The notes: generated by a model not told the origin, from the sequence alone. DNA of 64,000 nucleotides from Mesostigma viride (GCA_009746045.1 RPFO01002206.1:1-64000); one strand, 5' to 3'. Shown: positions 48,535 to 58,523, counted from the first letter of the stretch. Numbers and translations: made by a program.

Positions 48535-48642
48535 CGTTGTAAAATAAAATTGTACTCCGGCTGATGAATTAATCCGCCCCTGAAGGTACTAGGTTTACTT
48601 ACATTGGACGTGCCAGTTGTGCTTCACGTGCAGTTTTTTTCA

Positions 48643-48897
48643 ATGGAGAAAGACAAGGACGTTTCGGTGTCGAACCAGGAGAGAGAGGCAGTTGCACGGG
48701 GGGCCAAAAAACTGCCAGCCGAAGTTGTTAGAGCGATTGAGAAATTTTGGGATTCAATTCCAGCCATGGTTGTGATGAAAAAAGATGATGTACAAGCTGA
48801 AGTGGACGAAATGCCGGCCTTAATTTCCGACGATGAAGGGGATGGTGTCAACTTTATTCAACCGGGAAACAAACGTAAACTGAAACGCAAAAAGTAG
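48643..48897 (+). CDS. Small acidic protein with a basic tail, unknown
   Basis: 84 codons plus stop. I chose the Met at 48,643 because a good 3' splice site (CACGTGCAG) ends at 48,633. The sequence starts MEKDKDVSVSN, has a predicted helical middle (AEVVRAIEKFW), an acidic segment (ALISDDEGDG) and a lysine/arginine tail (KRKLKRKK) that could be a nuclear-localisation signal. I recognise no family. It is the first gene of the plus-strand island; the MYND gene follows 180 bases later with no palindrome between, so the two might belong to one transcription unit. Confidence 0.5.
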   Translation: MEKDKDVSVSNQEREAVARGAKKLPAEVVRAIEKFWDSIPAMVVMKKDDVQAEVDEMPALISDDEGDGVNFIQPGNKRKLKRKK

Positions 48898-49077
48898 TGC
48901 GACCTACGATGTTTTTAAATGTATATGCCAATTTAATGAAATCATTTTCTGAGGTTGTTAAGGACCTGACTGTTTTAAAAATGAATGATTACAATAAATT
49001 AGGCAAACACACTAATGGGAAAACGCGTTTTTTTGGCCGCGATGTAAATCTTTTTGTTCGTTTTTTCCCTGAAAAAG

Positions 49078-49854
49078 ATGGCCGAGATCGCGAATGAGTC
49101 CGAGTTCGTGAATGAAGTCTACGGAAGCGTCCTTCAAAACGTTTACAAACAAGTTCGCTTTCTGTCGCGTGTCATATTCGAGGAAGTTCGTGTCGCGCAG
49201 GAGAAGACAGGCCGCCACTTGGCCGTTTTATTGGCGTTTGATTCGTTCAGCCAAATGGAGAGGGTTATGTACGCCCAGCTAGCTGATATGAACTTCTGTA
49301 TTCAACAGGGTTTTTTCGTACCACAGATGGATCTAAGAGCGCCAATAGACCCAACGAGGGAGTTCCGCCTTTTGGTGTCGTTCATTACAAAGGGGCCAAA
49401 GATAGAGTTGGGGGAAGAGGAAGGGGCTCAGGTTGGGTGCACCTACGGGCGCGCATTTTACCCGAATGTTACGTCTTCCCTGCGCGTGAGGGCTGACGCG
49501 TGTGTAGGGGCAGAAGTACCCCTCAACATGAACCTTTTCTTGCTCTCTGACCCGATCGTGAGGGATGGGGACCCCATGCGTGGTATGCGAAATTGCTCCA
49601 AGGAGGGGTGTGGGTGCCAAACAGGCCCTCAGAAGTGGTGTAGAGGATGTAGGGATGCCAGATATTGCAGTGAGGAGTGCCAGCGTGCTGACTGGAGTAG
49701 GCATAAGGATAGATGCGAACGTCTGAGGCAAGCAAGACAGGGGCTGGCAGGGGTGATAAGGGGGGTAAACAGGACGACCATACTGGATGGAACTCAGGTC
49801 GACTTCTCTGAGGTCGACTTCTCCTTCACCTTCTACTACGGTTCTTCCTCATAG
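49078..49854 (+). CDS. MYND-type zinc-finger protein A
   Basis: 258 residues starting MAEIANESEF; the ATG follows a pyrimidine-rich stretch and AAAAAG. The C-terminal third has a MYND finger: C173, C178/C180, C188, C191, C197, C201, H209, C213, with the typical YCSEECQRADWSRHKDRC core. MYND fingers bind partner proteins through short proline-containing motifs. The N-terminal 160 residues are a domain I do not recognise, shared with the paralogue at 55,696 (AFDSFSQMERVMYAQLADM against VYDSFASVGRQINLQLLDM). The frame is intact here, unlike the paralogue. No catalytic SET domain is visible, so a role as adaptor is an inference. Confidence 0.85.
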   Translation: MAEIANESEFVNEVYGSVLQNVYKQVRFLSRVIFEEVRVAQEKTGRHLAVLLAFDSFSQMERVMYAQLADMNFCIQQGFFVPQMDLRAPIDPTREFRLLVSFITKGPKIELGEEEGAQVGCTYGRAFYPNVTSSLRVRADACVGAEVPLNMNLFLLSDPIVRDGDPMRGMRNCSKEGCGCQTGPQKWCRGCRDARYCSEECQRADWSRHKDRCERLRQARQGLAGVIRGVNRTTILDGTQVDFSEVDFSFTFYYGSSS

Positions 49855-50202
49855 AAAAACTGGAAATGTAGAGTAATAATTTGCTTTTGAGGTTGGATAA
49901 CTGGACGCATTTTGGATTTGAAATTTGTGTATTTAGTCCTGATTTGTGTTGTAAAATGGTGTAATGGTGAATTCTCTTTTTACTTTGAAATTGGAATAAA
50001 ATTGACCTGATTTGTGTTGTAAAATGGTGTAATAGTGGATTCTCCTTTCACTTTGAAATTGGAATAAAATTGACTTTCGTTTTCTCTCATGCGACTGTAG
50101 CGGGTTAAACAACAATTAGTGACCCAACGGCCGTTAGGGATTGGAAACCTCGCCTAACGTTTGCATATTTTCTTTCCGACAAAACCTCATTTTTTTTTAA
50201 GG
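49855..50202. other. Spacer with a 74-bp direct repeat and one variant palindrome
   Basis: A phrase beginning CTGATTTGTGTTGTAAAATG occurs at 49,938 and 50,010 followed by GGTGTAATxGTG(A/G)ATTCTC and TTGAAATTGGAATAAAATTGAC, i.e. a roughly 72-bp tandem duplication. A palindrome variant (CCAACGGCCGTTAG) sits at 50,124-50,137, followed by GGGATTGGAAACC. Confidence 0.65.
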
Positions 50203-50216
50203 ATGGACGTCGATGT

Positions 50217-51163
50217 ATGTTATGTGCAGAGGGGACAAGTTTGACGTCGGGGCCGATAATGGAAGGGGATATCTCACTGCCGTGGGAAATTTGGACCGAA
50301 GTCGCAGCTTTTATGGAGGCGCCCGACGTAGCCCGCTTTGAAGCAGTTTGTAGAGGGGCTAGGGAAGCGGTGTCGGGGAGGTATGAACCCCAATTCAGCT
50401 TTAAGTTAATTTCTGGGTTCGTGGACGCATTCGGGGATGGTCCTCGTACATTGATAACTGAGTCTCTTTTCCGAGAATTGTATGGCGGGCAAGTAAAGTG
50501 TGCAAGAGCTGATATCACCCCTACACACTCGTCACAAGGGGAATGTATTTTAAGGTATATTGTGAAGAAGTTGAGGAGGTGTTAGGACGCCAGCCAGCAC
50601 CAGAGGGACATGCACGAGCAAGGACGATGGGAGGGTTGTTCAGGTCCCAGCGTGCTGAGAGGAGACGTGTGTTGGAGAGGAATTGGAGGGGGTGGACAGC
50701 TCGCTTACGCCAATTGGGAAAGGAAATGGATGACTTGTACGATAATTATGAACTATGGGGGTTAAGGAGCATTTTCTGGTTCTGCGATACTCCTTATGAC
50801 CCGGATGAGGACATTTTTTTTCCTCCGGGGAGGAGAGCGCGTAGGGAGGCAGAATGGGTGAAGCTTTTGGAGGGGCTGCCTCTGGAGGGGGGAGGAATGG
50901 CATGTGCAGTTCTGATCATGGGATTTGATGAGAACGCAGACATGAAGGCCTTATTAGAGAGGAGGTGTAGGGAGGAGGATATGGCAAGCGTTTTGGTGGA
51001 GTTAGCTATGCAGGTCCTCAGCGGAACAATCTTCACACCGGATTATCTCAAGTTTTTTGGGGGGAAGAAGGCACGCTTGCTGTATTTGGCCGAGAGTAGT
51101 ATGTACAAGTGGAAAGGGGACATGATGTTGTGTTTGGATGAGGATTCTGAAGAGGTTGAATGA
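50217..51163 (+). CDS. F-box-like protein A, split by one frameshift
   Basis: The first frame (50,217-50,585; the best start may be Met at 50,259) contains an F-box-like segment, LPWEIWTEVAAFMEAPDVAR followed by FEAVCRGAREAV. F-box domains bind SKP1 in ubiquitin ligases. The second frame (50,543-51,163) continues with a helical domain containing ELWGLRSIFWF, matching EYIWGLKSMLYF in paralogue B. The frames change near 50,515, in or near ACCCCT, so a one-base indel is likely. The leader has a poly-T plus AAG acceptor-like sequence just before an ATG at 50,203, whose own frame is short. Substrate-recognition function is inference. Confidence 0.7.
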
Positions 51164-52080
51164 TGAAACATAAATTTCATTAATAAATTTTGAATTCTAA
51201 TATTGAATGAAATTCGCCAATTTTTGCTGATGGGTAAGGCTGATAATTTAAAGGCAAATAAAAGAGGGTTTGATAATTTAATTATCTCTAATTCTGTCAA
51301 CTGTCACATATATATAAATTTGACATGAATTCGGCATTTTTTGGATTCCAACGGCCGTTGGACCTCAAAAAACATTTCTAGTGTGGTTAAAAAGTTGTGG
51401 GTATTTTGTTAAATGGAGTGACCAATGGTTGTGATTTATTTGATGCCAACGGCCGTTGGACCTTGACAAACATTGCTAGTGTAGCGCAACAGTGGTGGAT
51501 AATTTGTTTAATGGAGGGGCCGTCGCATCTGCTTGTGATTTTTTTAGGCTGAACAGTCACCGAAAATGTCGACATTATTTCTCCACACCCACAAAAAACT
51601 CGTTCCGGAACTGTTCGAAGCGAATAGCACTGACAGGGTTCGAACCCAGGTCCACATTGATGTTGGGGAGTGAGGTGGGCCAGCCATCATGTTCCGCACA
51701 CAAATCTGGCTCGACTCCGATCCCTGGCAGTGCTCTTCGCTTCGATCAGGTCCGGAACGAGTTTTTTGTGGGGTTGGAGCAATAAATACTCTTTTACCGG
51801 GAAGAGGCGTAATGCCAACGGGCGTTGGACCTGAAAAATTGTGTGGTTAAATCAAGTGACAGAATATGAATGTGATTTATTTTACATTTAAAAACATATG
51901 TTATTTGGGAGGACAAGAAAGTTGGTTTTTGAGGTGTGTGTATCTTACGGTTTTGCGATGGAGGAAACCTCTAACAATCCTGATGCTCTCGTGATCGTGT
52001 TTTGTTTATGTGATATCTGTCAAGGCAGCAAGGAGAGGAGTCGCCCGTTGCTGAGAAGCTGAGGACAACTGTACTGGAAA
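51164..52080. other. Intergenic region with three palindromes and a foldback
   Basis: No coding sequence recognised. Palindromes at 51,348 and 51,446 (perfect) and 51,815 (CCAACGGGCGTTGG). The foldback at 51,588-51,773 is listed separately. A possible 5' leader exon of the next gene ends at 52,081. Confidence 0.6.
51588..51773. repeat. 185-bp foldback with about 55-bp arms
   Basis: The left arm from CCCACAAAAAACTCGTTCCG to GGGTTCGAACCC (51,588-51,647) is an imperfect inverted copy of the right arm ending CCGGAACGAGTTTTTTGTGG (51,714-51,773), with about seven mismatches. The loop is about 65 bp. The left arm includes GGGTTCGAACCC, which resembles a tRNA box B. It may be a MITE-like foldback or a tRNA-derived relic. 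No target duplication is obvious. Confidence 0.75.
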
Positions 52081-52081
52081 G

Positions 52082-54495
52082 GTATGTGGACAAGGACAAC
52101 TGTGGGTGTGGGGGGAACAGCTTGGTGGACACTATTTCTGACTGGTCCGTAAGGCCTCTACCCGAAGGGGGTTGTGAGCCAACGGCCGTTGGAATTGGAA
52201 AAACATTATCATATGCTTTTTATTCGTTTGATAGGGTGGCAAGCAGCCAGGATGTGTCTTTCATGCAGCTTAGTGGTGGCTATTACCATTTTTCTTCCAA
52301 GAAAGGCCTCCAAAAAATCTAGCTGAGCATAAACATGGGTTTGACTGGTTCGTAAGGCATCCACCCTTCCCAGAGGGGGGTTGTGAGCCAACGGCCGCTA
52401 GACTTGAAAAACATTATCATGTGCATTTCATTCCTTTGAGTGGGTTGGCAATCAGCCAGGATGTATCTTTCATTCAGCTTAGTGGTGGCTATTACCATTT
52501 TTCTCCATGAAAGGCCTCCAAAAAATCGAGCTGACCATAAAGATGGGCTTGACTGGTTCGTAAGGCATCCACCCTTCCCACAGGGGGGTTGTGAGCCAAC
52601 GGCCGTTGGAATTGGAAAAACATTATCATGTGCATTTGATTCTTTTCATTTGGTGGCAGTAAGGCAGGATGCGTCTTTCATGCAGCTTAGTGAAGGTTAT
52701 TACCATGTGCCTTCCAAGAAAGGCCTCCAAAAATCTAGCTGAGCATAAAGATGTGGTTGAATGGTTCGTAAGGCATCCACCCTTCCCACAGGGGGGTTGT
52801 GAGCCAACGGCCGTTGGAATTGGAAAAACATTATCATGTGCATTTCATTCGTTTCATTGGGTGGCAATAAGGCAGGATGTGTCTTTCATGCAGCTTAGTG
52901 GTGGCTATTTACCATTTTTCTTCCAAGAAAGGCCTCCAAAAATCTAGCTGAGCATAAAGATGTGGTTGAATGGTTCGTAAGGCATCCACCCTTCCCACAG
53001 GGGGGTTGTGAGCCAACGGCCGTTGGAATTGGAAAAACATTATCATGTGCATTTGATTCTTTTCATTTGGTGGCAGTAAGGCAGGATGCGTCTTTCATGC
53101 AGCTTAGTGAAGGTTATTACCATGTGCCTTCCAAGAAAGGCCTCCAAAAATCTAGCTGAGCATAAAGATGTGGTTGAATGGTTCGTAAGGCATCCACCCT
53201 TCCCACAGGGGGGTTGTGAGCCAACGGCCGTTGGAATTGGAAAAACATTATCATGTGCATTTGATTCTTTTCATTTGGTGGCAGTAAGGCAGGATGCGTC
53301 TTTCATGCAGCTTAGTGAAGGTTATTACCATGTGCCTTCCAAGAAAGGCCTCCAAAAATCTAGCTGAGCATAAAGATGTGGTTGAATGGTTCGTAAGGCA
53401 TCCACCCTTCCCATAGGGGGGTTGTGAGCCAACGGCCGTTGGAATTGGAAAAACATTATCATGTGCATTTCATTCGTTTCATTGGGTGGCAATAAGGCAG
53501 GATGCGTCTTTCATGCAGCTTAGTGATGGTTATTACCATGTGCCTTCCTAGAAAGGCCTCCAAAAATCTAGCTGAGCATAAAGATGTGGTTGAATGGTTC
53601 GTAAGGCATCCACCCTTCCCACAGGGGGGTTGTGAGCCAACGGCCGTTAGACTTGAAAAACATTACCATGTGCATTTCATTCGTTTCATTGGGTGGCAGT
53701 AAGGCAGGATGTGTCTTTTATGCAGCTTAGTGGTGGCTATTTACCATTTTTCTCCTAGAAAGGCCTCCAAAAAATCGAGCTGAGCATAAAGATGGGGCTT
53801 CACTGGTTCGTAAGGCATCCACCCTTCCCACAGGGGGGTTGTGAGCGAACGGCCGTTGGAATTGGAAAAACATTATCATGTGCATTTCATTCCTTTCATT
53901 TGGTGGCAGTAAGGCAGGATCTGTCTTTCATGCAGCTTAGTGATGGTTATTACCATGTGCCTTCCAAGAAAGGCCTCCAAAAATCTAGCTGACCATAAAG
54001 ATGTGGTTGAATGGTTCGTAAGGCATCCACCCTTCCCACAGGGGGGTTGTGAGCCAACGGCCGTTGGAATTGGAAAAACATTATCATGTGCATTTCTTTC
54101 TTTTCATTTGGTGGCAGTAAGGCAGGATGCGTCTTTCATGCAGCTTAGTGAAGGTTATTACCATGTGCCTTCCTAGAAAGGCCTCCAAAAAAACTAGCTG
54201 AGCATAAAGATGGGGCTTGACTGGTTCGTAAGGCATCCACCCTTCCCACAGGGGGGTTGTGAGCCAACGGCCGTTGGAATTGGAAAAAAATTACCATGTG
54301 CATTTTATTCTTTTCATGTGGCAGTAAGGCAGGATGTGTCTTTCAAGCAGCTTAGTGGTGGTTATAACAATTTTTCTGCCCATTAAGGGCCAGAAAAAGA
54401 TGAAGATGTGTTAAAAAAAATGTGTATCCTGTGGCACGAATAATTCGTAGTGAATAGGATGCCTCAAAATACTGTTTTGCCTGGTGTGTATGCAG
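52082..54495 (+). other. Predicted leader intron of F-box gene B, expanded
   Basis: Donor-like GGAAAG|GTATGTGG at 52,081/52,082 and acceptor-like GGTGTGTATGCAG ending at 54,495, five bases before the ATG of the F-box gene. Nearly all of the interval is the 208-bp repeat. This is a prediction from splice-site context only. Confidence 0.45.
52100..54380. repeat. 208-bp tandem repeat with the palindrome, about 11 units
   Basis: Each unit runs from GGTTCGTAAGGCATCCACCC through CCACAGGGGGGTTGTGAG, the palindrome, AATTGGAAAAACATTATCAT, TTCATTTGGTGGCAGTAAGG and TTTCATGCAGCTTAGTG to AGAAAGGCCTCC. Palindromes begin near 52,179 and recur about every 208 bp to about 54,262; a few are mutated (CCGCTAG near 52,390; CCGTTAG near 53,640). 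Short false ORFs repeat in each unit. Confidence 0.94.
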
Positions 54496-54499
54496 GCGA

Positions 54500-55461
54500 A
54501 TGGGAGTAGGGAAGAGCAAACAGAAGAGGCAGACGGAGGACAAGGGCGCCTCCTGCGAGGTTGGAGCTAACAAGAGGACGGAGATGGTGGCTGTGCTTCA
54601 CCTGATGGATATGCCGCTGGAGGTGGTAACGCATGTTGCCAGTTTCCTAGGCTTGATTGATCAGGCACGTTTTGAGTGCGTGAGTCGGAAGGCGCAAGCT
54701 GCGGTTGCTGGGCTTGGCTGTCGATGGCGGGTATTTTGTGTTTCGGTGGCGGACAGAAGAGTGCCACGAGTGCCATTTACGCCGTATTTGTGGTCTACTA
54801 GACCATTTCACGCGTATCTAGGGAAGGAGCAGCTGGCGGAAAGGGGGGGGCGTTCCGAAGGGTCTGTCTGGAGACGTTTGACAGAATGACTGCAGTTCGG
54901 GGTTACTGGGAGGATTGGTCCCGTGACTTTCGAGACGAGAGGTGTATGTGGGGAGAAATGGATTTTGACGTAAGCGAGCTCGAGAGAGACGAGGACTTAA
55001 AACAGCAAGTTGAGGAGAGGGAAAAGGTGGCTAAGGAGATGGAGATGCTGGCTGCTAATGAGTATATATGGGGATTGAAGAGCATGCTCTACTTTTCGAA
55101 CGAACGTACCAATCGCGGTTTTCGTGATTGGCTGACGCCGTCGTACTTGGAGAGTCTTCCTCTGGATGCCGCCGAATTTGGACTGGCGCTGTGGCTGTTG
55201 GACAGAGGGGAGACGTCTACTGATGTGACGTCTGAGGCTTTAAGGCTTCTGGAGGACAGGAATAGAGGGGTTGAGAACATCGTGGCCGAAATTGTCATAC
55301 AAAAATTTACACAGAAAGCTAAAGCTAGTGGGGAATGGGACGAATGGGAAGATGGATCCGAAATCCTTCGCTTTTGCGGGGATGAGAATGAGGTGGAACT
55401 TGATTTCTATATCAGGGATTTGGCAAGGGTGGGGAGTTGGGCCGATTTTGCCCAGAATTGA
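54500..55461 (+). CDS. F-box-like protein B, split by one frameshift
   Basis: The first frame (54,500-54,889) starts MGVGKSKQKRQTEDKG and has an F-box-like segment DMPLEVVTHVASFLGLIDQA followed by RFECVSRKAQAAV. The second frame (54,886-55,461) has an Asp/Glu-rich helical region and EYIWGLKSMLYF, as in paralogue A. The likely frame change is in the G8 run at 54,843-54,850: reading one base off there gives an uninterrupted path (AFRRVCLETFDR) into the second frame. The ATG follows a predicted 3' splice site by four bases. Function as in paralogue A, by inference only. Confidence 0.7.
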
Positions 55462-55603
55462 CGAGAAGCCTCTTTTCTTGTCCGATTGGAGGGATACCTA
55501 GTTCGATTAGGAGTTTTGTGGATGATGTATCAATAATTTTAATCTTCAATTTTGCTATATGAGGCCGTCATCAATCGTTGACTTTGGGTGTGATTTTCTT
55601 GCG

Positions 55604-55617
55604 CCAACGGCCGTTGG
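55604..55617 (+). other. Palindrome in the leader of MYND gene B
   Basis: Perfect copy in the context GTGTGATTTTCTTGCG|palindrome|GATGGAGAAATG. It is 78 bases before the ATG at 55,696, with an acceptor-like AATTGGCGCAG between (ending about 55,687). Confidence 0.8.
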
Positions 55618-55695
55618 GATGGAGAAATGTCAAAAGGGGGGTTGAGTAAAATATAACTTACGTATTACGCACGTGCCAATTGGCGCAGGGGAGGG

Positions 55696-56486
55696 ATGGC
55701 GGAGACGGGCGAGCTGGAATCTTCGACCCGCGCTGCGATTGCCTGCGTGGCAGCAAACGTACTTAACCGGGCTCGCGAGATCCACGGATGGGTACGGCAG
55801 CACGAGAAGCGCCTGGGTCGCCAGTTTGCGGTTTTGGTCGTGTATGACTCGTTCGCCTCAGTAGGACGACAGATTAATCTCCAGTTGCTGGACATGTACT
55901 TCGCCTTGGCTGGCGGATTCTACAAGCCCACGCCGGCGGATCGGGTTCCACTCAATCGAGACGTCGAGTTTCGACTTCTGGTGTCGTATGTCGGAAAGGT
56001 TGGGTGGGACCAGTGGGAGAAAGACCAGTGGGGGAAATTTCCAGACGCGAGTGAGGCGCAGCCGAGATTGACCGTATCGGCGAGAGTAGAGGGGGGGGGT
56101 TTGAAGGTTTCCATTTTACATTCGGGAATTCCGAGTCCGTGAAATTGACGTTTTCACGGATGATCGTTCTCCCGGGGGTGGGAGGGCCGATGCTCGGCTC
56201 GCTTCCAAAGTGTTGCTCGAATCAGGCGTGCTCTGTGATGGAGGGTGTCCACCGCAAGTGCGGGGGTTGTCGAGACGTCCGGTATTGTGCTGCCGAATGC
56301 CAGCGTGCGGACTGGGAGGAACACAAGAAGTGGTGTACCAAGTATCGTGAGGCGAGAAAGTCTCTCAGCACTATGCACGGCGACGTTACAGACAGCTGGT
56401 CTGGTGTCAATTTGGCCGGACTTGTAATTCGGATGGGGGGTGAAGTGCATTTTAAGTTCAAAGGTGAAATGTTCAAGGTTTTTTGA
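55696..56486 (+). CDS. MYND-type zinc-finger protein B, frameshifted
   Basis: The first frame (55,696-56,142) starts MAETGELESS and carries the N-terminal domain shared with MYND protein A. The second frame to 56,486 carries the MYND finger (CSNQAC...CGGCRDVRYCAAECQRADW then EEHKKWC) and a short C-terminal tail. The frames join if one base is gained or lost in the G-run near 56,092-56,099; the second frame is open back to that run. Either assembly indel or a recent inactivating mutation. About 60 residues between the N-terminal domain and finger are less conserved than in protein A. Confidence 0.75.
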
Positions 56487-56506
56487 GGGGACTAAATCGT
56501 ACCCAA

Positions 56507-56585
56507 GGGCGATTTGTGAGGCGATGTCCGCGCTGGGGGAACAGTACCCCTGTTCGACTGCGTGAGGGGAATGGATTCTGCGACT
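56507..56585 (+). pseudogene. Remnant of the 3' end of the 56.9-kb gene family
   Basis: The stretch from TTTGTGAGGCGATGTCCGCG to ATTCTGCGACTGAAG matches the last roughly 80 coding bases of the gene at 56,871-57,485 (TTGGTGAGGTGATGTCCGCG...GCGACTGAAG). The following GTGTGATTTTC and palindrome match as well. It is a leftover from a tandem duplication whose upstream part is gone or replaced by MYND gene B. Confidence 0.75.
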
Positions 56586-56614
56586 GAAGGCATTTTGGGT
56601 GTGATTTTCTTGCG

Positions 56615-56830
56615 CCAACGGCCGTTGGAACTTGCAAATTAGCGTTTGATTTTCTTTGCACCCGGAAGTAGGGTGTGGTTTGCCACGTGGCACCATGGAT
56701 GTAATTAATAAATGCATAATAAAACATTTTTCGTGCGCCAACGGCCGTTGGAGACTGAAAACTAGTGTGTGCTTTGTGCGCGTAATAAATCTTAAAACTC
56801 TTGTTGTTTTTTCAAGCCAACGGCCGTTGA
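56615..56830 (+). other. Three palindromes in the leader of the 56.9-kb gene
   Basis: Copies at 56,615, 56,738 and 56,817 (the last ends TTGA). The whole segment 56,507-56,870 is duplicated at about 57,405-57,740, including the phrase GCCACGTGGCAC(C/T)ATGGATG. Confidence 0.85.
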
Positions 56831-56870
56831 CGGTGAGAAATGTATATCAAACGGTGTCGGTGGGTTGCAG

Positions 56871-57485
56871 ATGACGTTCTACAGGACGGAGGGGGGCGAG
56901 TGGATCAACTTGGAAGACAGGCTTCTGGGAGTGGTTAAGAGCGCGCTCAGGCTTCTGCCGGACATTAAGCTGGATTTTAAGCCCAAGGGTGAAAGGTCTC
57001 TTTTGAGACCGGATGTCGCGAAGGCCGCGGCTCTTGTTTTCAATATCGAGGGTCGGGGACTCCCAAAGCCGACCGTAGAGCCATTTGAGGAGGTGCTTGT
57101 GAGGTGTGGTGCTATAAGGCCCTATGATCCATCAATACCCAGCCCAATTTGTTTTCAGTCGATCGATGCTGATGGTAATGAAAGTTGGATACCGATGACG
57201 CGGCCATATGATAGGGGAGAAGGGTTTAAGGGTTTAGGGGAGGTGGGACGGTTCGAATGGGTCATCTTGAAGGACGGCAAGTACTTCAAGCATCACACTG
57301 ACCTGATCATCGACCGGCTGTTCGTGTCTGCTGGAGATTGCATGTTCTGGTTGAGGGAATACGTGCATGAGTGGGGACCCGACGGTGTTGACGAGTTTGA
57401 GAAAGCGGTTGGTGAGGTGATGTCCGCGTTGGGGCAGGAGTACAAGTTCGAGCGCGTGACTGACGCGAATCGATTATGCGACTGA
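56871..57485 (+). CDS. Unknown protein, 204 residues
   Basis: The start codon chosen is the ATG immediately following GGTGGGTTGCAG, a strong 3' splice-site match. Begins MTFYRTEGGEWINLEDRLLG. Mixed alpha/beta composition, no Cys cluster, Trp-rich C-terminal half (GRFEWVILKDG; CMFWLREYVHEWG). I recognise no family. It belongs to the same head-to-tail island and shares leader and 3' sequences with the gene remnant upstream. Confidence 0.6.
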   Translation: MTFYRTEGGEWINLEDRLLGVVKSALRLLPDIKLDFKPKGERSLLRPDVAKAAALVFNIEGRGLPKPTVEPFEEVLVRCGAIRPYDPSIPSPICFQSIDADGNESWIPMTRPYDRGEGFKGLGEVGRFEWVILKDGKYFKHHTDLIIDRLFVSAGDCMFWLREYVHEWGPDGVDEFEKAVGEVMSALGQEYKFERVTDANRLCD

Positions 57486-57510
57486 AGTGTTGGGTGTGAT
57501 TTTCTTTGCG

Positions 57511-57701
57511 CCAACGGCCGTTGGCAGCTGGAAAGTTGGGTGTGATTCGCCACGTGGCACTATGGATGTAATCAATAAATGCATAATGCCAATTTTTTTC
57601 GTGCATTTTTCGTGCGCCAACGGCCGTTGGAGGCTGGAAAATGGTGTGATTTTCGTGGGCGTAGTAAATCATTCTTGTTGTTTCAAGCCAACGGCCGTTG
57701 A
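57511..57701 (+). other. Three palindromes in the leader of the 57.7-kb gene
   Basis: Copies at 57,511, 57,617 and 57,688 (the last ends TTGA, as in the upstream duplicate). The last lies 40 bases before the AG that abuts the ATG at 57,741. Confidence 0.85.
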
Positions 57702-57740
57702 CGGTGAGAAATGTGTATCAAACGGTGTTGGTGGTCGCAG

Positions 57741-58523
57741 ATGGCGGTCAAATGCACGGTTGCGTGGTGCCAGGAAGCGAGAGCAGGAGGGGATGACTTG
57801 TGCGTGCGTCATGTCAGCGTGCGAACGGGAATGGCAGGGAGGGTGAAGGATTTGTTTGCAAAAAAGGGGGGATGTATCGCCCGGGATTGCCAGCTTCCAT
57901 TCGGGACGGATTGCATGCCTTTTTGTGATGGACACGCCAAGTTGTCAGGGGAGATGCAAGAGGTGATCAAAGGAGGCTTGTTGTTTGTGAATGGCGAGTC
58001 CAGTGCTGGTGAAGGACCTCTTGTCCTGAGTTTTGAGGTGGACGGTGCTGGAAGTCTGGAAAGAATGGCGGTCCGGTCGCGGGAATGGATGTTGAATCAC
58101 CCTGACTTTGACTCGTATGCCTACTGCCAAGGTTTCGGGGACGCCGTTTTTACATGGATGCTGTGCTCGGAGGATGACGTGCATGCGATTGTTTCGCATG
58201 ACGACTTGGATATCGCAGGCGCCATGGGCGCAGACCTGTTGTTGTATTTCATGATTGGATGGGGTTGCGGATTTTTGGAAGGTGATTGGTGGGTCCCGCA
58301 CCTCGCAAGGCTTACTTTTGCGGTCGGCGAATTGCCTGTACCTGTTGAAGTGTCAAAAACTCGTGTGGAGATGGCTGCCGTTCTGGCATCGGGGGTTAAG
58401 CGCCAAGCCCGATTTGCCATGACCGTTGTTGCTGATGCTGAGGGGGAGGAAATTGAAAAGGTCGTGGAAAGGGTCGTCCTGGCCTCTGCTTTGGTGGAGA
58501 GAGCAAGGAATGCATGCGACTAG
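57741..58523 (+). CDS. Putative zinc-binding protein with two C-x4-C...C-x2-H modules
   Basis: 260 residues; the ATG directly follows GTGGTCGCAG. Module 1: C5-x4-C10-x10-C21-x2-H24. Module 2: C45-x4-C50-x11-C62-x2-H65. Similar modules are in the genes at 59,134 and 59,942, so this is a local family. The rest is a mixed domain with LVLSFEVDG, YAYCQGFGDAV and a Trp/Gly-rich stretch (MIGWGCGFLEGDWW), then a helical tail. Zinc binding is inferred from ligand spacing only. I know no named family with this arrangement. Confidence 0.65.
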   Translation: MAVKCTVAWCQEARAGGDDLCVRHVSVRTGMAGRVKDLFAKKGGCIARDCQLPFGTDCMPFCDGHAKLSGEMQEVIKGGLLFVNGESSAGEGPLVLSFEVDGAGSLERMAVRSREWMLNHPDFDSYAYCQGFGDAVFTWMLCSEDDVHAIVSHDDLDIAGAMGADLLLYFMIGWGCGFLEGDWWVPHLARLTFAVGELPVPVEVSKTRVEMAAVLASGVKRQARFAMTVVADAEGEEIEKVVERVVLASALVERARNACD

